Shown: positions 1 through 24,658, counted from the first letter of the stretch. The stretch: DNA of 64,000 nt from Prunella strophiata (GCA_036583965.1 JAZBQD010000026.1:4275400-4339399); one strand, 5' to 3'. The notes: generated from the sequence alone by a model not told the origin. Program-made: numbers and translations.

Positions 1-1149
<1,149 letters not shown>

Positions 1150-1960
1150 CTAACCAGCCAAAAGTGACCCTGCAGTATAGGCTAGCTTGCGCCAAAACTA
1201 ATGCGCTGCAAACTGTTGTTGATCCTGCGCCAGCGCAAACCAAAACCCAGGTGCAAGCCCACCATTTTTCAGTTATGCTGGTAACAGATTAACATTCCTT
1301 CAGACACCAGATTGCCACAGAAATCATCTTAGAAATAATTCAAGTGGTTCACCAGAACATCTGCCGCCTTTAAGTGCGTAAAAATCAAAAAATTACCATG
1401 TAAAAACTTCACTTCAAAACAAAATTTTCAAATATTCTAAATCAGATTACTTAAAAAAAAAAACAAAAAAGAAAAACGAAACAAAAACAAAAAAAAAAAC
1501 CCCACTACTGAAAAAGATAAAGCCACTCCTCAGTTTAAAGTGTGCTTGTCAAATGAGATGACACACCCCATCCATATCTTGTTTCCCAGTTTCTTCAAAT
1601 ACCTCTCCTGCAGCTTCAAAACCTCAAATGACAGGATTGCATGAAGGTTTAGGTCCCTGTAATGCAAGCGCAAGAAATCGCTGCGCATCCTACCCAGCAC
1701 GGCGCCACGCTATCGCTGCGAACTGCTTGGCTCTAGTGATCGCCCCGAGGTGCAGTGAACAGCCAACCAGAATCATTAATCTACCAGACAGGCCCACACA
1801 AAACTCGCATGTTAAATTTGATGTCTGGACTCTGTAAAATGCGTTACAAGCCAATTTTGTCCAAAAGGCTGCAGCCTGGAGCTCGGGCAGTCGCCCGATC
1901 AGAGATTAATCATCGAGTCAACCGTTCACGGGGGCTTTAATCGCACGCAATGCGCGTTAC

Positions 1961-2018
1961 CGCTGCGCAGCCTTTGCGCTACTGCAGGATCACAGCGCAT
2001 CATCAGAAGAGCAGAACG
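1961..2018 (-). other. candidate decoy (poison) exon in OGT intron 4
   Basis: On the OGT sense strand a long pyrimidine tract (plus positions about 2021-2060, T/C-rich) ends in TTGCAG immediately before 2018. After 58 bp a donor GTAACG follows at 1960-1955. The length is not a multiple of three and the segment contains TGA triplets, so inclusion would end the OGT frame. The acceptor is as strong as those of the real exons. The exon is inferred, not shown to be spliced. Confidence 0.35.
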
Positions 2019-2288
2019 CTGCAATCCAAACAAAGAAGAAAAAAGGAAAAAAATGAACAACCGGAAGAGTTAGAAGCTTTTACTATTAACTATCTCCAAT
2101 TATTTCTTTAAAAAATATTTTAATTTACTTTTACTTTATTTCTTTGAAAGAATTTGTGGCTAATAGTATAAAATATTCTTACATTACTTGCTTGTAATTA
2201 AATATTTTAAGCTGTTTCTGAAGCCACAAGACAGAAGATTCAGGCATGGAGGCAAATGGTTTTGCTGTGGCAGTTACAAACCCGTTAC

Positions 2289-2326
2289 CATATTTCTCAT
2301 CATGTGACTTTTCGGTGCGTTCCTTG
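2289..2326 (-). other. second candidate decoy exon in OGT intron 4
   Basis: On the sense strand, CCTCCTCCTCCTCTTCCAG at about 2327-2345 is a near-ideal acceptor. A donor GTAACG follows 38 bp later at 2288-2283, with the same six bases as the donor of the other candidate. Thirty-eight bases would shift the OGT frame. This is predicted from splice-site quality only. Confidence 0.3.
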
Positions 2327-4059
2327 CTGGAAGAGGAGGAGGAGGTGTGTGTCTGCCCTAGATCCAGGCCTCGAGCTCCCTTCAGCGAGGCACCTTACGC
2401 ATGGAATAGGAGGTTTCACCCACCTGAAACCTTCTAAATACAATATCAGTGGTGAAAAACCAAAAACAAGAGAGAAAATAAAACAAGATCATTAGTAAGA
2501 GTTCAACAAAGCAATTGCATTTTTTTGGATATGTCTTAACACATGGGAATGAGGATAATCTGTCTGTAACAAGGGAGACATGCAGAAGGGAGAGGGTTAA
2601 TCGGGCAATTGCATACAGCAGGGACTTTTTTTTTTTTGGAAGAAAGGCTCTGAAACATCTACAAAGAAATTAAATTTTAGTTCAAACTGTAAGGAATATG
2701 CTGGCTTGATCTTTCAAATGGACTGATAACCAAAGAAACACATTGCAATTTACTCAAGATGTTTTTCCTCGTTTATTAAGTTCTCACAAAACGGAACAAC
2801 ACTTTCAAACTAGGTGTCTCCAGAGCTCTGAAACAAAGAAGTCAGCAACCTAAGGCAGGCGCAGTGTCTTGGCCTATACCAGTCACACTAAAGCTGCAGT
2901 GAAGTGCAATTCATGTTAGCTGTCCGCTTGGTGGGCTGAGAACCAAGTGTCTCAAAGACTCTTAAATTCTGAATTTTGCTACACAATGTTTTCAACCTGG
3001 ATCCGACCAAATCAATCAGGCTGCCCTAAGGTGGTACACGCATCCAAGTTGTTAATGAGAAACAAAGCAATATTGAATTTGGAATCTGTAGTCCCCGTTA
3101 CCCCACAAAGATGCCCACCCTCTCCAAATGGTGCTGCAGCCAAACAGACAGCTACGCTGTTCATACACTCCACTTCTGAGCATGCGCGTGGGGCTTGGAG
3201 CGACAGCCGTGGAGCCCAGAGTGGTTCTGATTTCTCCACACTCCTCACCCCGGCAGCGCGGACGCGTAAGGTGGCTTGTAACAAGACAATTTCTTTCTGC
3301 AATCCGAATTTTAATGTGCCAAGAATTTTCAACTCATCTTGGTGTTCGAATTCTCGGTTTAGGAAACGCACGACTGCTAGAAGCCACCTTTCCACTACAG
3401 CAAGTTTTCTTTTGATCAGTTCATTTACCAAACAAACCAGCTTTGTCCTTCTGATTTCTTTATTTTGGGGGAGGGGAGAGGGAAGACATGAAGAAAAGAT
3501 ATTGGGGGATGGGGGTGGGGGGGTGGTGTGTGTCGCATACTGCAGCTATTATTTACTAGCCTTTCTTCCACTATCAAGGGAAGGGAAAAGTTAAAAGAAT
3601 AAAAATCTTTAAAGCCAATATTACAAGGTAACATTTGGATAAGTTTCTTCTCCACTTACAAGCCACAAAGGACTTTAGAAGAGCAGCCTTTTCAATAGCA
3701 CCTGCATCGTACAGGGATCTCGAGCTAACCACAGGCTCTCTGCTTGGCACCAGCAGGCAAGCCTCAGATCTGAAGGATTGTTACTTATTTCCAGATGAAA
3801 GCATGATGGAGCCCCTGCCCAATACTTCAGAATGGTATCAGATAGTCTAGTTCAGCAGCAAGGCTTGGTAACTTTCCATTTCTTGACTTAAACCAACTTT
3901 TTAAACATGGACATGCCATATCTTGCCCTGCAACTACTCTGGGGCGTTTCAGTGCCTTCAGTTTTCAGAAGTTTCTCGGACTGTCTGTAGATCAATGCAG
4001 ATTTGAAGACTTCGTGCAAAGTTCAAGTTTTCAAAACACTGATGTTTACATGTATTCTA

Positions 4060-10612
<6,553 letters not shown>

Positions 10613-10649
10613 CTGTGCTGTCCGCCACGTTCCCCACGGAGGTCGCCAT
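10613..10649 (-). CDS. OGT: OGT exon 1, start codon
   Basis: The coding part of exon 1 is 37 bp: ATG at 10649-10647, then MATSVGNVADST plus one base before the donor GTACCG. This start was chosen because the twelve residues match the mammalian OGT N-terminus apart from Ser3 to Thr, and the phase fits exon 2. Only 51 bp separates the start codon from the 40-bp tandem array upstream. Confidence 0.95.
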
Positions 10650-10700
10650 CGGGACGGGGGCCGGGGAGGCTGTGGCGGCGACGGCAGAAGGTGCCCGGGC

Positions 10701-12031
10701 TCCAGGGCATCAGAGCTCAAACAGCGGCACAGCGGAGCTCACCAGGGCATCAGAGCTCAAACAGCGGCACAGCGGAGCTCACCAGGGCATCAGAGCTCAA
10801 ACAGCGGCACAGCGGAGCTCACCAGGGCATCAGAGCTCAAACAGCGGCACAGCGGAGCTCACCAGGGCATCAGAGCTCAAACAGCGGCACAGCGGAGCTC
10901 ACCAGGGCATCAGAGCTCAAACAGCGGCACAGCGGAGCTCACCAGGGCATCAGAGCTCAAACAGCGGCACAGCGGAGCTCACCAGGGCATCAGAGCTCAA
11001 ACAGCGGCACAGCGGAGCTCACCGGGACAGCAGAGCTCAGCCACCGGCACAGCGGAGCTCACCGGGACAGCAGAGCTCAGCCACCGGCACAGCGGAGCTC
11101 ACCAGGGCATCAGAGCTCAAACAGCGGCACAGCGGAGCTCACCGGGACAGCAGAGCTCAGCCACCGGCACAGCGGAGCTCACCGGGACAGCAGAGCTCAG
11201 CCACCGGCACAGCGGAGCTCACCGGGACAGCAGAGCTCAGCCACCGGCACAGCGGAGCTCACCGGGACAGCAGAGCTCAGCCACCGGCACAGCGGAGCTC
11301 ACCGGGACAGCAGAGCTCAGCCACCGGCACAGCGGAGCTCACCGGGACAGCAGAGCTCAGCCACCGGCACAGCGGAGCTCACCGGGACAGCAGAGCTCAG
11401 CCACCGGCACAGCGGAGCTCACCGGGACAGCAGAGCTCAGCCACCGGCACAGCGGAGCTCACCAGGGCATCAGAGCTCAAACAGCGGCACAGCGGAGCTC
11501 ACCGGGACAGCAGAGCTCAGCCACCGGCACAGCGGAGCTCACCAGGGCATCAGAGCTCAAACAGCGGCACAGCGGAGCTCACCAGGGCATCAGAGCTCAA
11601 ACAGCGGCACAGCGGAGCTCACCAGGGCATCAGAGCTCAAACAGCGGCACAGCGGAGCTCACCAGGGCATCAGAGCTCAAACAGCGGCACAGCGGAGCTC
11701 ACGCGGAGCTCACCAGGGCATCAGAGCTCAAACAGCGGCACAAGCGGAGCTCACCAGGGCATCAGAGCTCAACAGCGGCACAGCGGAGCTCACCAGGGCA
11801 TCAGAGCTCAAACAGCGGCACAGCGGAGCTCACCAGGGCATCAGAGCTCAAACAGCGGCACAGCGGAGCTCACCAGGGCATCAGAGCTCAAACAGCGGCA
11901 CAGCGGAGCTCACCGGGACAGCAGAGCTCAGCCACCGGCACAGCGGAGCTCACCGGGACAGCAGAGCTCAGCCACCGGCATAGCGGAGCTCACCGGGACA
12001 CAGGAGCTCAGCCACCGGCACAGCGGAGCTC
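10701..12031. repeat. 40-bp minisatellite upstream of OGT, 33 copies
   Basis: Thirty-three full 40-bp units lie head to tail, with one truncated unit at 11701-11711 and local length slips (41 bp at 11712, 39 bp at 11753). There are two unit types differing at six positions. Type A begins ACCAGGGCATCAGAGCTC and type B begins ACCGGGACAGCAGAGCTC. The order is eight A, two B, A, eight B, A, B, four A, the truncated unit, five A, three B. Each unit carries two GAGCTC palindromes. Type B is itself a dimer of an 18-22 bp element (ACCGGSACAGC...GAGCTC). The array fills most of the space between OGT and the TAF1 3' end. Confidence 0.97.
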
Positions 12032-12801
12032 AGTAACCGGGACACGGGAGCTCACCGTGTACCCGCACAGAGGAACAGCAGCAAAGGCGCCTGTACCCTC
12101 ATTCCTGCTGTATTTCCATGAGCTCCCTCAGCCACACGCCAGGACTTCATCCGGAACCCCGGGGTCCGCACCAGCTTCCCCGGGGCACTGACAATCAGCA
12201 GTCTCCGGTGAACCGTGAGCCTTCCTAAAGGCTCAAATTACCAAAGTCTGGTTTCTGGAAGTTATTGCAACTTATAGAAAAAGCAGGGCAGCTGTTTCTG
12301 AAGTATTGGTAGGAGTTAGGCAGTTCCCAAAACCACTCAGGGGTCAGACATCAGACACTGTATTTGTGGTCCCAGAGAAAAAGCTCCCTTTTATGAAATG
12401 AAAATTGCCTTACAACTGTTCATCAACAGCAAGTATTTCATTCTGAGCAAGCATTTTTTCCCGACAATGCATGTATCCAACAGGCCAGTATTTCTGAGGA
12501 ATTACTTTACATCTATAAAGACTGAAGAACAAACCATATAAATCTGTATCTGGATTCTGGAACCAGTACAGGCTACAACAAGCCAAGGCATCAGCAGGAC
12601 ACACTTGTCTAAAGCTTATTTTTCACCATTGACTCATTCATATAACACGTTTTATAATCAATTAAAATATTATATCTAAAAATAAAAAAAAAAAAAATCT
12701 TAACACAGCCCACACTACACTGTTCCTTACACCAAACTGGGTCAAGAGAAATTTAGGAGCCAACAGTGGCTCAGAATGACCATCATCTCAGGGAAGTGAG
12801 T
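12032..12801 (-). other. TAF1 3' UTR and TAF1-OGT intergenic DNA
   Basis: This is 770 bp between the TAF1 stop codon and the minisatellite. On the minus strand I find no AATAAA; the nearest weak variant is TATAAA at 12651-12656. The A-run near 12685-12697 is on the wrong strand to be a poly(A) tail of TAF1. The TAF1 transcript end is therefore unplaced. A degenerate array unit continues to about 12052. Confidence 0.6.
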
Positions 12802-14036
<1,235 letters not shown>

Positions 14037-14214
14037 CTGATATTGCTGTCCTCCATAACATGAGATGTCTCCCCACCATCTCCTTCATAGGACATCATGC
14101 TTTCTTCATTGTCCATGCCCATCCGTGTGTTCTCTTGAAGAACATGAGGTTGTTTGGGTCTCACTGCATTGGGCTCCACATCTGAGTCACTGCCACTCTC
14201 ACTCAGCTGGATAG
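14037..14214 (-). CDS. TAF1: TAF1 exon 39
   Basis: The exon is 178 bp, about codons 1827-1886, entering in phase 1 and leaving in phase 2. It encodes [20 protein letters not shown] and then [14 protein letters not shown], part of the acidic C-terminal tail. It begins SIQ where I recall AIQ in human, because the Ser codon is split across the junction. Confidence 0.94.
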
Positions 14215-14955
14215 CTGGGCAATGAACCAAAGTTTGGTCATGAATTGCAAGGTTTGCTCTGTCATTTACATACCCACTGTCTGTGTTTAAAGGCTGCAGT
14301 ATTGACTGTAAGCAATGTTAACAAAGTCTTGTCTCCACAAGGCAGCAGAAAAAGTATCTGGGAAGTGACACCACCTATGAGTGCCCAATTCTGATGTTAT
14401 TCCAAAGCAACCTCATTACCACCCTTACTCAAAAAGGCCTTATGTCTTGTCTACTCTGGAAAATTCCCCCTTCTTCCCCCCTAATAATTTTCAGAAGTCA
14501 TTGGTAAATACCACTTATATGCTTTTCTGCATAAGTTTGTGTTAAAACATAGAAACAGTCTGAATAATCTCTGTACACCTCTTCCTGTTTGTGATAACAT
14601 TGCTTTTTGTGATAACATTGTTTTAACTATTAACATTTTACATTCATAACCCTATTTCATATAAAAATAAATATACTTTTACGAGACTACCCATTCCTGG
14701 CTTTGCATACCAAATCATACTCGCAGTGTTTCAGAACCATTTGCAGTGTCACTTTATGAAATACAATCAGCAAGATCTTGTCTTAACTCTGCTTTTATGT
14801 GTGTTTTTACTTACAGCATTCCTATTCCTATTTTGGTTTCAATCCCATTTGTGTTCACCCAGTTTCCTCATCTTGCCCCTTTGGTCTCTCTGCTGTTTTT
14901 GTGATGGAAGCATGAGATCAGCTGGGTTAATGAACAGTCAGAAAAGGACACTTAC
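14215..14955 (-). other. TAF1: TAF1 intron 38
   Basis: In mammals a 6-nt neuronal microexon (34', adding Ala-Lys) lies at this junction. I scanned the minus strand for AG, six bases, GT and found only two arrangements (around 14571 and 14690). Each would create a stop in this phase, so no microexon is called. A short direct duplication (TGTGATAACATTG) occurs near 14590-14620. Confidence 0.6.
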
Positions 14956-15109
14956 ACGAGAAAGGATTATCTCCCTCTTCATCACTCCCATCATCATCAT
15001 CATCCTCTCCATCAGACATAAGCAAGTCTTCATAGAGGACACTGGCCTGGGGCTGCTGGGCTGATCCTTCTTCTTCATCAGCAAGGTCACCATCTGCATC
15101 TTCAACTTC
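14956..15109 (-). CDS. TAF1: TAF1 exon 38
   Basis: The exon is 154 bp, codons 1776-1826 plus one base. It encodes [20 protein letters not shown], then [20 protein letters not shown]. Two overlapping GT donors exist (14957 and 14955). Only GTAAGT at 14955-14950 keeps exon 39 in frame, giving NPF-SS-IQLS at the join. Confidence 0.92.
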
Positions 15110-15323
15110 CTGGGTCACACAAACAGGGATGCTGAAGATCCAGCAGCATGCTGCCATTTCTATCATAGATTTCCCACTCTGTCCACTCTGAAGCATTCCC
15201 TCATTTCACAGTGCTAACTTTTCCAAACTGCATTTCAGAGCCTGTCTCAGGGCAGCAGGCACAACAGACAGCCCTGCGAGTCAGCACCTACACTGTGGCT
15301 GGGATTTCTGTAAATATACTCAC

Positions 15324-15422
15324 TGGGGCTGGAGTCTTGGGCTTCCCATCATCATCCTCATCAAATCCTTCAATATCCACATCAGAGTCTTCCTCGCCCA
15401 GCCTACCTCGCCCCTGGCGCAT
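15324..15422 (-). CDS. TAF1: TAF1 exon 37, probably alternative
   Basis: The exon is 99 bp, phase 0 to 0, codons 1743-1775: MRQGRGRLGEEDSDVDIEGF followed by a DEDDDGKPKTPAP stretch. I recall this segment in some human TAF1 isoforms and not in others, and a symmetric 33-codon exon can be skipped without a frame change. Its acceptor CCCATCCAG lies only about 18 bp from the edge of a large tandem array. Confidence 0.88.
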
Positions 15423-18356
15423 CTGGATGGGAACACAAAAAGCAGTGGCAATGAGGAGGGCACTGCTGGACACCACCCAGAACAGCATTGGCACTGAGGA
15501 GGGCACTGCTGGACACCACCCCACCCAGGACAGCAGTGGCACTGAGGAGGGCACTGCTGGACATCACCCAGAACAGCAGTGGCACTGAGGAGGACACTGC
15601 TGGACACCACCCAGAACAGCAGTGACACTGAGGAGGGCACTGCTGGACACCACCCAGAACAGCAGTGACACTGAGGAGGGCACTGCTGGACATCACCCAG
15701 AACAGCAGTGGCACTGAGGAGGGCACTGCTGGACATCACCCAGAACAGCAGTGACACTGAGGAGGGCACTGCTGGACACCACCCAGGACAGCAGTGGCAC
15801 TAAGGAGGACACTGCTGGACACCACCCAGGACAGCAGTGGCACTGAGGAGGGCACTGCTGGACACCACCCAGAACAGCAGTGGCACTGAGGAGGACACTG
15901 CTGGACACCACCCAGGACAGCAGTGGCACTGAGGAGGGCAACTGCTGGACATCACCCAGAACAGCAGTGGCACTGAGGAGGGCACTGCTGGACACCACCC
16001 AGAACAGCAGTGACACTGAGGAGGGCACTGCTGGACATCACCCAGAACAGCAGTGGCACTGAGGAGGGCACTGCTGGACATCACCCAGAACAGCAGTGAC
16101 ACTGAGGAGGGCACTGCTGGACATCACCCAGAACAGCAGTGACACTGAGGAGGGCACTGCTGGACATCACCCAGAACAGCAGTGACACTGAGGAGGGCAC
16201 TGCTGGACATCACCCAGAACAGCAGTGACACTGAGGAGGGCACTGCTGGACACCACCCAGGACAGCAGTGGCACTGAGGAGGGCACTGCTGGACATCACC
16301 CAGAACAGCAGTGGCACTGAGGAGGGCAACTGCTGGACATCACCCAGAACAGCAGTGGCACTGAGGAGGGCACTGCTGGACACCACCCAGGACAGCAGTG
16401 GCACTGAGGAGGACACTGCTGGACACCACCCAGAACAGCAGTGACACTGAGGAGGGCACTGCTGGACATCACCCAGAACAGCAGTGGCACTGAGGAGGAC
16501 ACTGCTGGACACCACCCAGAACAGCAGTGGCACTGAGGAGGGCAACTGCTGGACATCACCCAGAACAGCAGTGGCACTGAGGAGGGCACTGCTGGACACC
16601 ACCCAGAACAGCAGTGGCACTGAGGAGGGCACTGCTGGACACCACCCAGAACAGCAGTGGCACTGAGGAGGGCACTGCTGGACACCACCCAGGACAGCAG
16701 TGGCACTGAGGAGGGCACTGCTGGACACCACCCAGGACAGCAGTGGCACTGAGGAGGGCACTGCTGGACATCACCCAGAACAGCAGTGGCACTGAGGAGG
16801 ACACTGCTGGACATCACCCAGAACAGCAGTGACACTGAGGAGGACACTGCTGGACACCACCCAGAACAGCAGTGACACTGAGGAGGGCAACTGCTGGACA
16901 TCACCCAGAACAGCAGTGACACTGAGGAGGGCACTGCTGGACACCACCCAGGACAGCAGTGGCACTGAGGAGGACACTGCTGGACACCACCCAGGACAGC
17001 AGTGGCACTGAGGAGGGCACTACCACCCGTGCAGAACAAGCAAGTGACACTGAGGAGGGCACTGCTGGACATCACCCAGAAACAGCAGTGGACAACTGAG
17101 AAGGGACACCACCAAGGGGGTGTGAGGGACACCTGGACCACAGAGGTGGGTATAACAGGGAGTACAGGAAGGGAAAGACAGAAAGGAAAATATAGGTGTA
17201 TCACTCTCAGAGCAAGGATCCTTTTTCTCTTTATTGCAAGATCAGAGAGCACAGTCTCCACACACTTCCACCTGGTGTGCTCATCCTTGAACTGGGAATC
17301 TCCAGCCTCACAGACCAGAGTTCCTTGTTCAACTAGTTATTTCTGGAAAATAGCACTAGGTTGTAAAAAAAGTGCTTATTTTCATCATATATTTTAAAAG
17401 CATACAGCATTTCCTCCAAATCTTTTTCTGTCCTTCTCTTCCTGTTCTTCCCACAGTTCCCATGAGTCCAAGATAAAGAGGACATGCAGATTCTGTCCCA
17501 AAGACTATAAATTTCTACAGAAAGCTTGAAGACTTCCAAATCTAGAAGGCATTCACAAAGCTACAGATGGCTACAATACTACACAGAACTATTCATAACC
17601 AATCTCTGTTTGCCTGCATTGTTCAGAATAGCTCTCACCAGTCTTTCTGGTACCACCTTCAGTCTTATGGCTCCTCACCTTCTTCATTCTCCTGGTAATT
17701 TATTTTCATGGTCCTGTTACTGCATATCCTTCCACTATTCCCTCTCCTTCAACATTTATTGTTTTGTTTAATACAGAATAAAGACTAAGGAAAAATATTC
17801 TGTGGTTACTGTAACAAGTTCACTTCTAATTATTTAATCCCTTTAACCTGTCTGCTTTTTCTTTTCTTTTTACAACTATAAGGTATCTACAGCGGCAACC
17901 ATCTGTTCCAAGCTCCTAATTGTCACTGGATGCAACCATAATAATCTAATTATGATCTTCTGAATCTGTAGAATATCCTTCAACATTTCCCTACTCAGAA
18001 TTAACAAGGGATTGCATATTAACCCTCTGTAGCATGAATCACCAGGTTTCTACTTCCAGAAGCAGTGAAGCAAACAAATACCTGGCCTTAGGCAGATTCT
18101 TTTGCAGCTTTTGATTCTATATTCTTTGTTTTGCAGTCTTAATTCCCAGTGCTCTTTATTTATTTTTTTTTTTTTTTTTACTTTTGCCTCAGAGCAGTCA
18201 AAATTAAGAAAATATCATAACTTTTGGAAGATATTCCCTTCTCTACTAGGAAAACCTGATCTTTGTCACCTGTTTCTTACAAAGTCATTGCCTCCTTTTA
18301 GTAATTTGCTCATACAAGACAACTCCCCAACCAGATGAGAAAATGAGGATTCTGAC
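15423..18356 (-). other. TAF1: TAF1 intron 36 with internal minisatellite
   Basis: This is a 2.9-kb intron, of which 15440-17105 is a tandem array (separate entry). The remainder, 17106-18356, is ordinary AT-rich intron with a T-run near 18162-18179. Confidence 0.9.
15440..17105. repeat. 43-bp minisatellite in TAF1 intron 36, about 38 copies
   Basis: The period is 43 bp, measured from successive ACTGAGG positions (15541, 15584). Each plus-strand unit has CACTGAGGAGGGCACTGCTGG, followed by ACAYCACCCAGRACAGCAG. Units vary at a few fixed sites (CACC or CATC, GAACAG or GGACAG, GTGGC or GTGAC), and some carry one extra A after GGGC. The last units near 17030-17105 are degenerate. On the sense strand every unit offers CCCTCCTCAG, an acceptor-like motif. 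Because 43 is not a multiple of three, the long cysteine-rich reading frames across it are artefacts. Confidence 0.97.
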
Positions 18357-18482
18357 CTGAGTTCCTCGCTTCCCTGTGGTAGTGATGGGAGTGTCCATAG
18401 CAGACAAATTGCTTTCATCTTGATAGAATGAAGCACCATGGGACACACTGAGGGAAGTGCTGGTATCATACAAATCTGGTGG
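18357..18482 (-). CDS. TAF1: TAF1 exon 36
   Basis: The exon is 126 bp, phase 0 to 0, codons 1701-1742. It encodes [20 protein letters not shown], then [12 protein letters not shown], and ends GTQ before GTCAGA. It lies between bromodomain 2 and the acidic tail. The acceptor is a weak TACTTTAG. Confidence 0.94.
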
Positions 18483-21324
<2,842 letters not shown>

Positions 21325-21402
21325 CTAAGAACAAAAAAGCTTGCTAAGGTTGCAGAACGGAAAATTCAAACTGTAAATATTCCAGTAAAATTGTCCACAT
21401 AC

Positions 21403-21470
21403 CTCAGCTAAAGTCTGGTAACAGATGTTTACAATCTCCTGGGCTGTTTTTGTGTACTGGCTGTCTGACC
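21403..21470 (-). CDS. TAF1: TAF1 exon 34, end of bromodomain 2
   Basis: The exon is 68 bp, codons 1639-1661: GSDSQYTKTAQEIVNICYQT then LAE. It is the last bromodomain helix, following the acetyl-lysine-binding Asn encoded at the end of exon 33. It enters in phase 1 and leaves in phase 0. Confidence 0.95.
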
Positions 21471-21960
21471 CTGTAGTAAGAAACAACATCTCTTTACACA
21501 TTCTGATGTTTTTTCAATTCCAGCTGCTGAGACAGCAAGACAGGTTTTGGTTACACAGGACCCTAAATCCCAACTCCTGATGTAAGGAGAAACACAAAAC
21601 AGAGCTAAAATAGCACAACCAGTTTGTTCCAGCATTAAAAGTGTGATTTAAGAGACAGGAAGGTTGTACCCTGTCTGTCTAAAGGAAATACCCAGAAACA
21701 AATCATTGGATCAGAGACATGTATTGAGCAAGCAGCACATCCTCCCCAAATGTAACTGCCCCATTCTGCACCAGATGGTAATAAAGCTCCATGTGACAAT
21801 AAAAGCAGCACTGTTAAAGCATCTCTTTCCTCAAGAAAGGAAAACAGTCATCAAGTTTATGAATCACAGCCTCAGGCTTCAATACCCTTTGGCAGTACAG
21901 GTGCCCAGATGAATTAATTTAAGTACAAAAGGCAGCTGAAGCCTCATTTCCACCACCTAC

Positions 21961-22045
21961 CATTGTACTTAATGCTGTTGGCAAGGATGAGGTTAACATC
22001 ATCCAGGAAAGTCTCCCTGTTCTGGTATTTGTGTTTGGAGATATT
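21961..22045 (-). CDS. TAF1: TAF1 exon 33, bromodomain 2
   Basis: The exon is 85 bp, codons 1611-1638 plus one base: [20 protein letters not shown] then LANSIKYN. The final Asn of KYN is the conserved acetyl-lysine-binding residue of bromodomain 2. The donor is GTAGGT. Confidence 0.95.
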
Positions 22046-22106
22046 CTGGAAGAGAATTGTCACCCAGTGAGTGATCAAGTCCAAACACCTCTCAAGAGAC
22101 TGCTCA

Positions 22107-22319
<213 letters not shown>

Positions 22320-22546
22320 TTAACATTCAAAATGTATTTAAGGTATTTATAACAAGACCTCTGAATCCAATCATTTAGGTTCAGGAGGGACACAGAGAAA
22401 AGATCTACCAGCTGGATTTTTAACTAGGCCTGTTGATATTTATTCAACAGTAGGAACACATAATACACATTAATAGTTTTACAGAAGACTTTTCTATTTA
22501 ATAGCACTGTTTTCTCCACAAAAAGATCTGCATATTTTGCATATCA

Positions 22547-24658
<2,112 letters not shown>

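Noticed and set aside
2947..3594. 215-codon plus-strand frame in OGT intron 4
   Set aside because: It runs antisense to OGT, overlaps the sense ORF of the same segment, has a low-complexity tail and shows no domain or splice context.
10701..12031. CRISPR-like array or bacterial repeat system
   Set aside because: Units are contiguous 40-bp tandem copies without unique spacers, and the context is vertebrate.
12651..12656. TATAAA as the TAF1 poly(A) signal
   Set aside because: It is a rare weak variant in AT-rich sequence with no supporting context, so it is mentioned but not annotated as a terminator.
15211..17261. Cysteine-rich and CSSS-type repeat proteins on both strands in TAF1 intron 36
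   Set aside because: They are translations of the 43-bp minisatellite, interrupted by unit slips, inside an intron.
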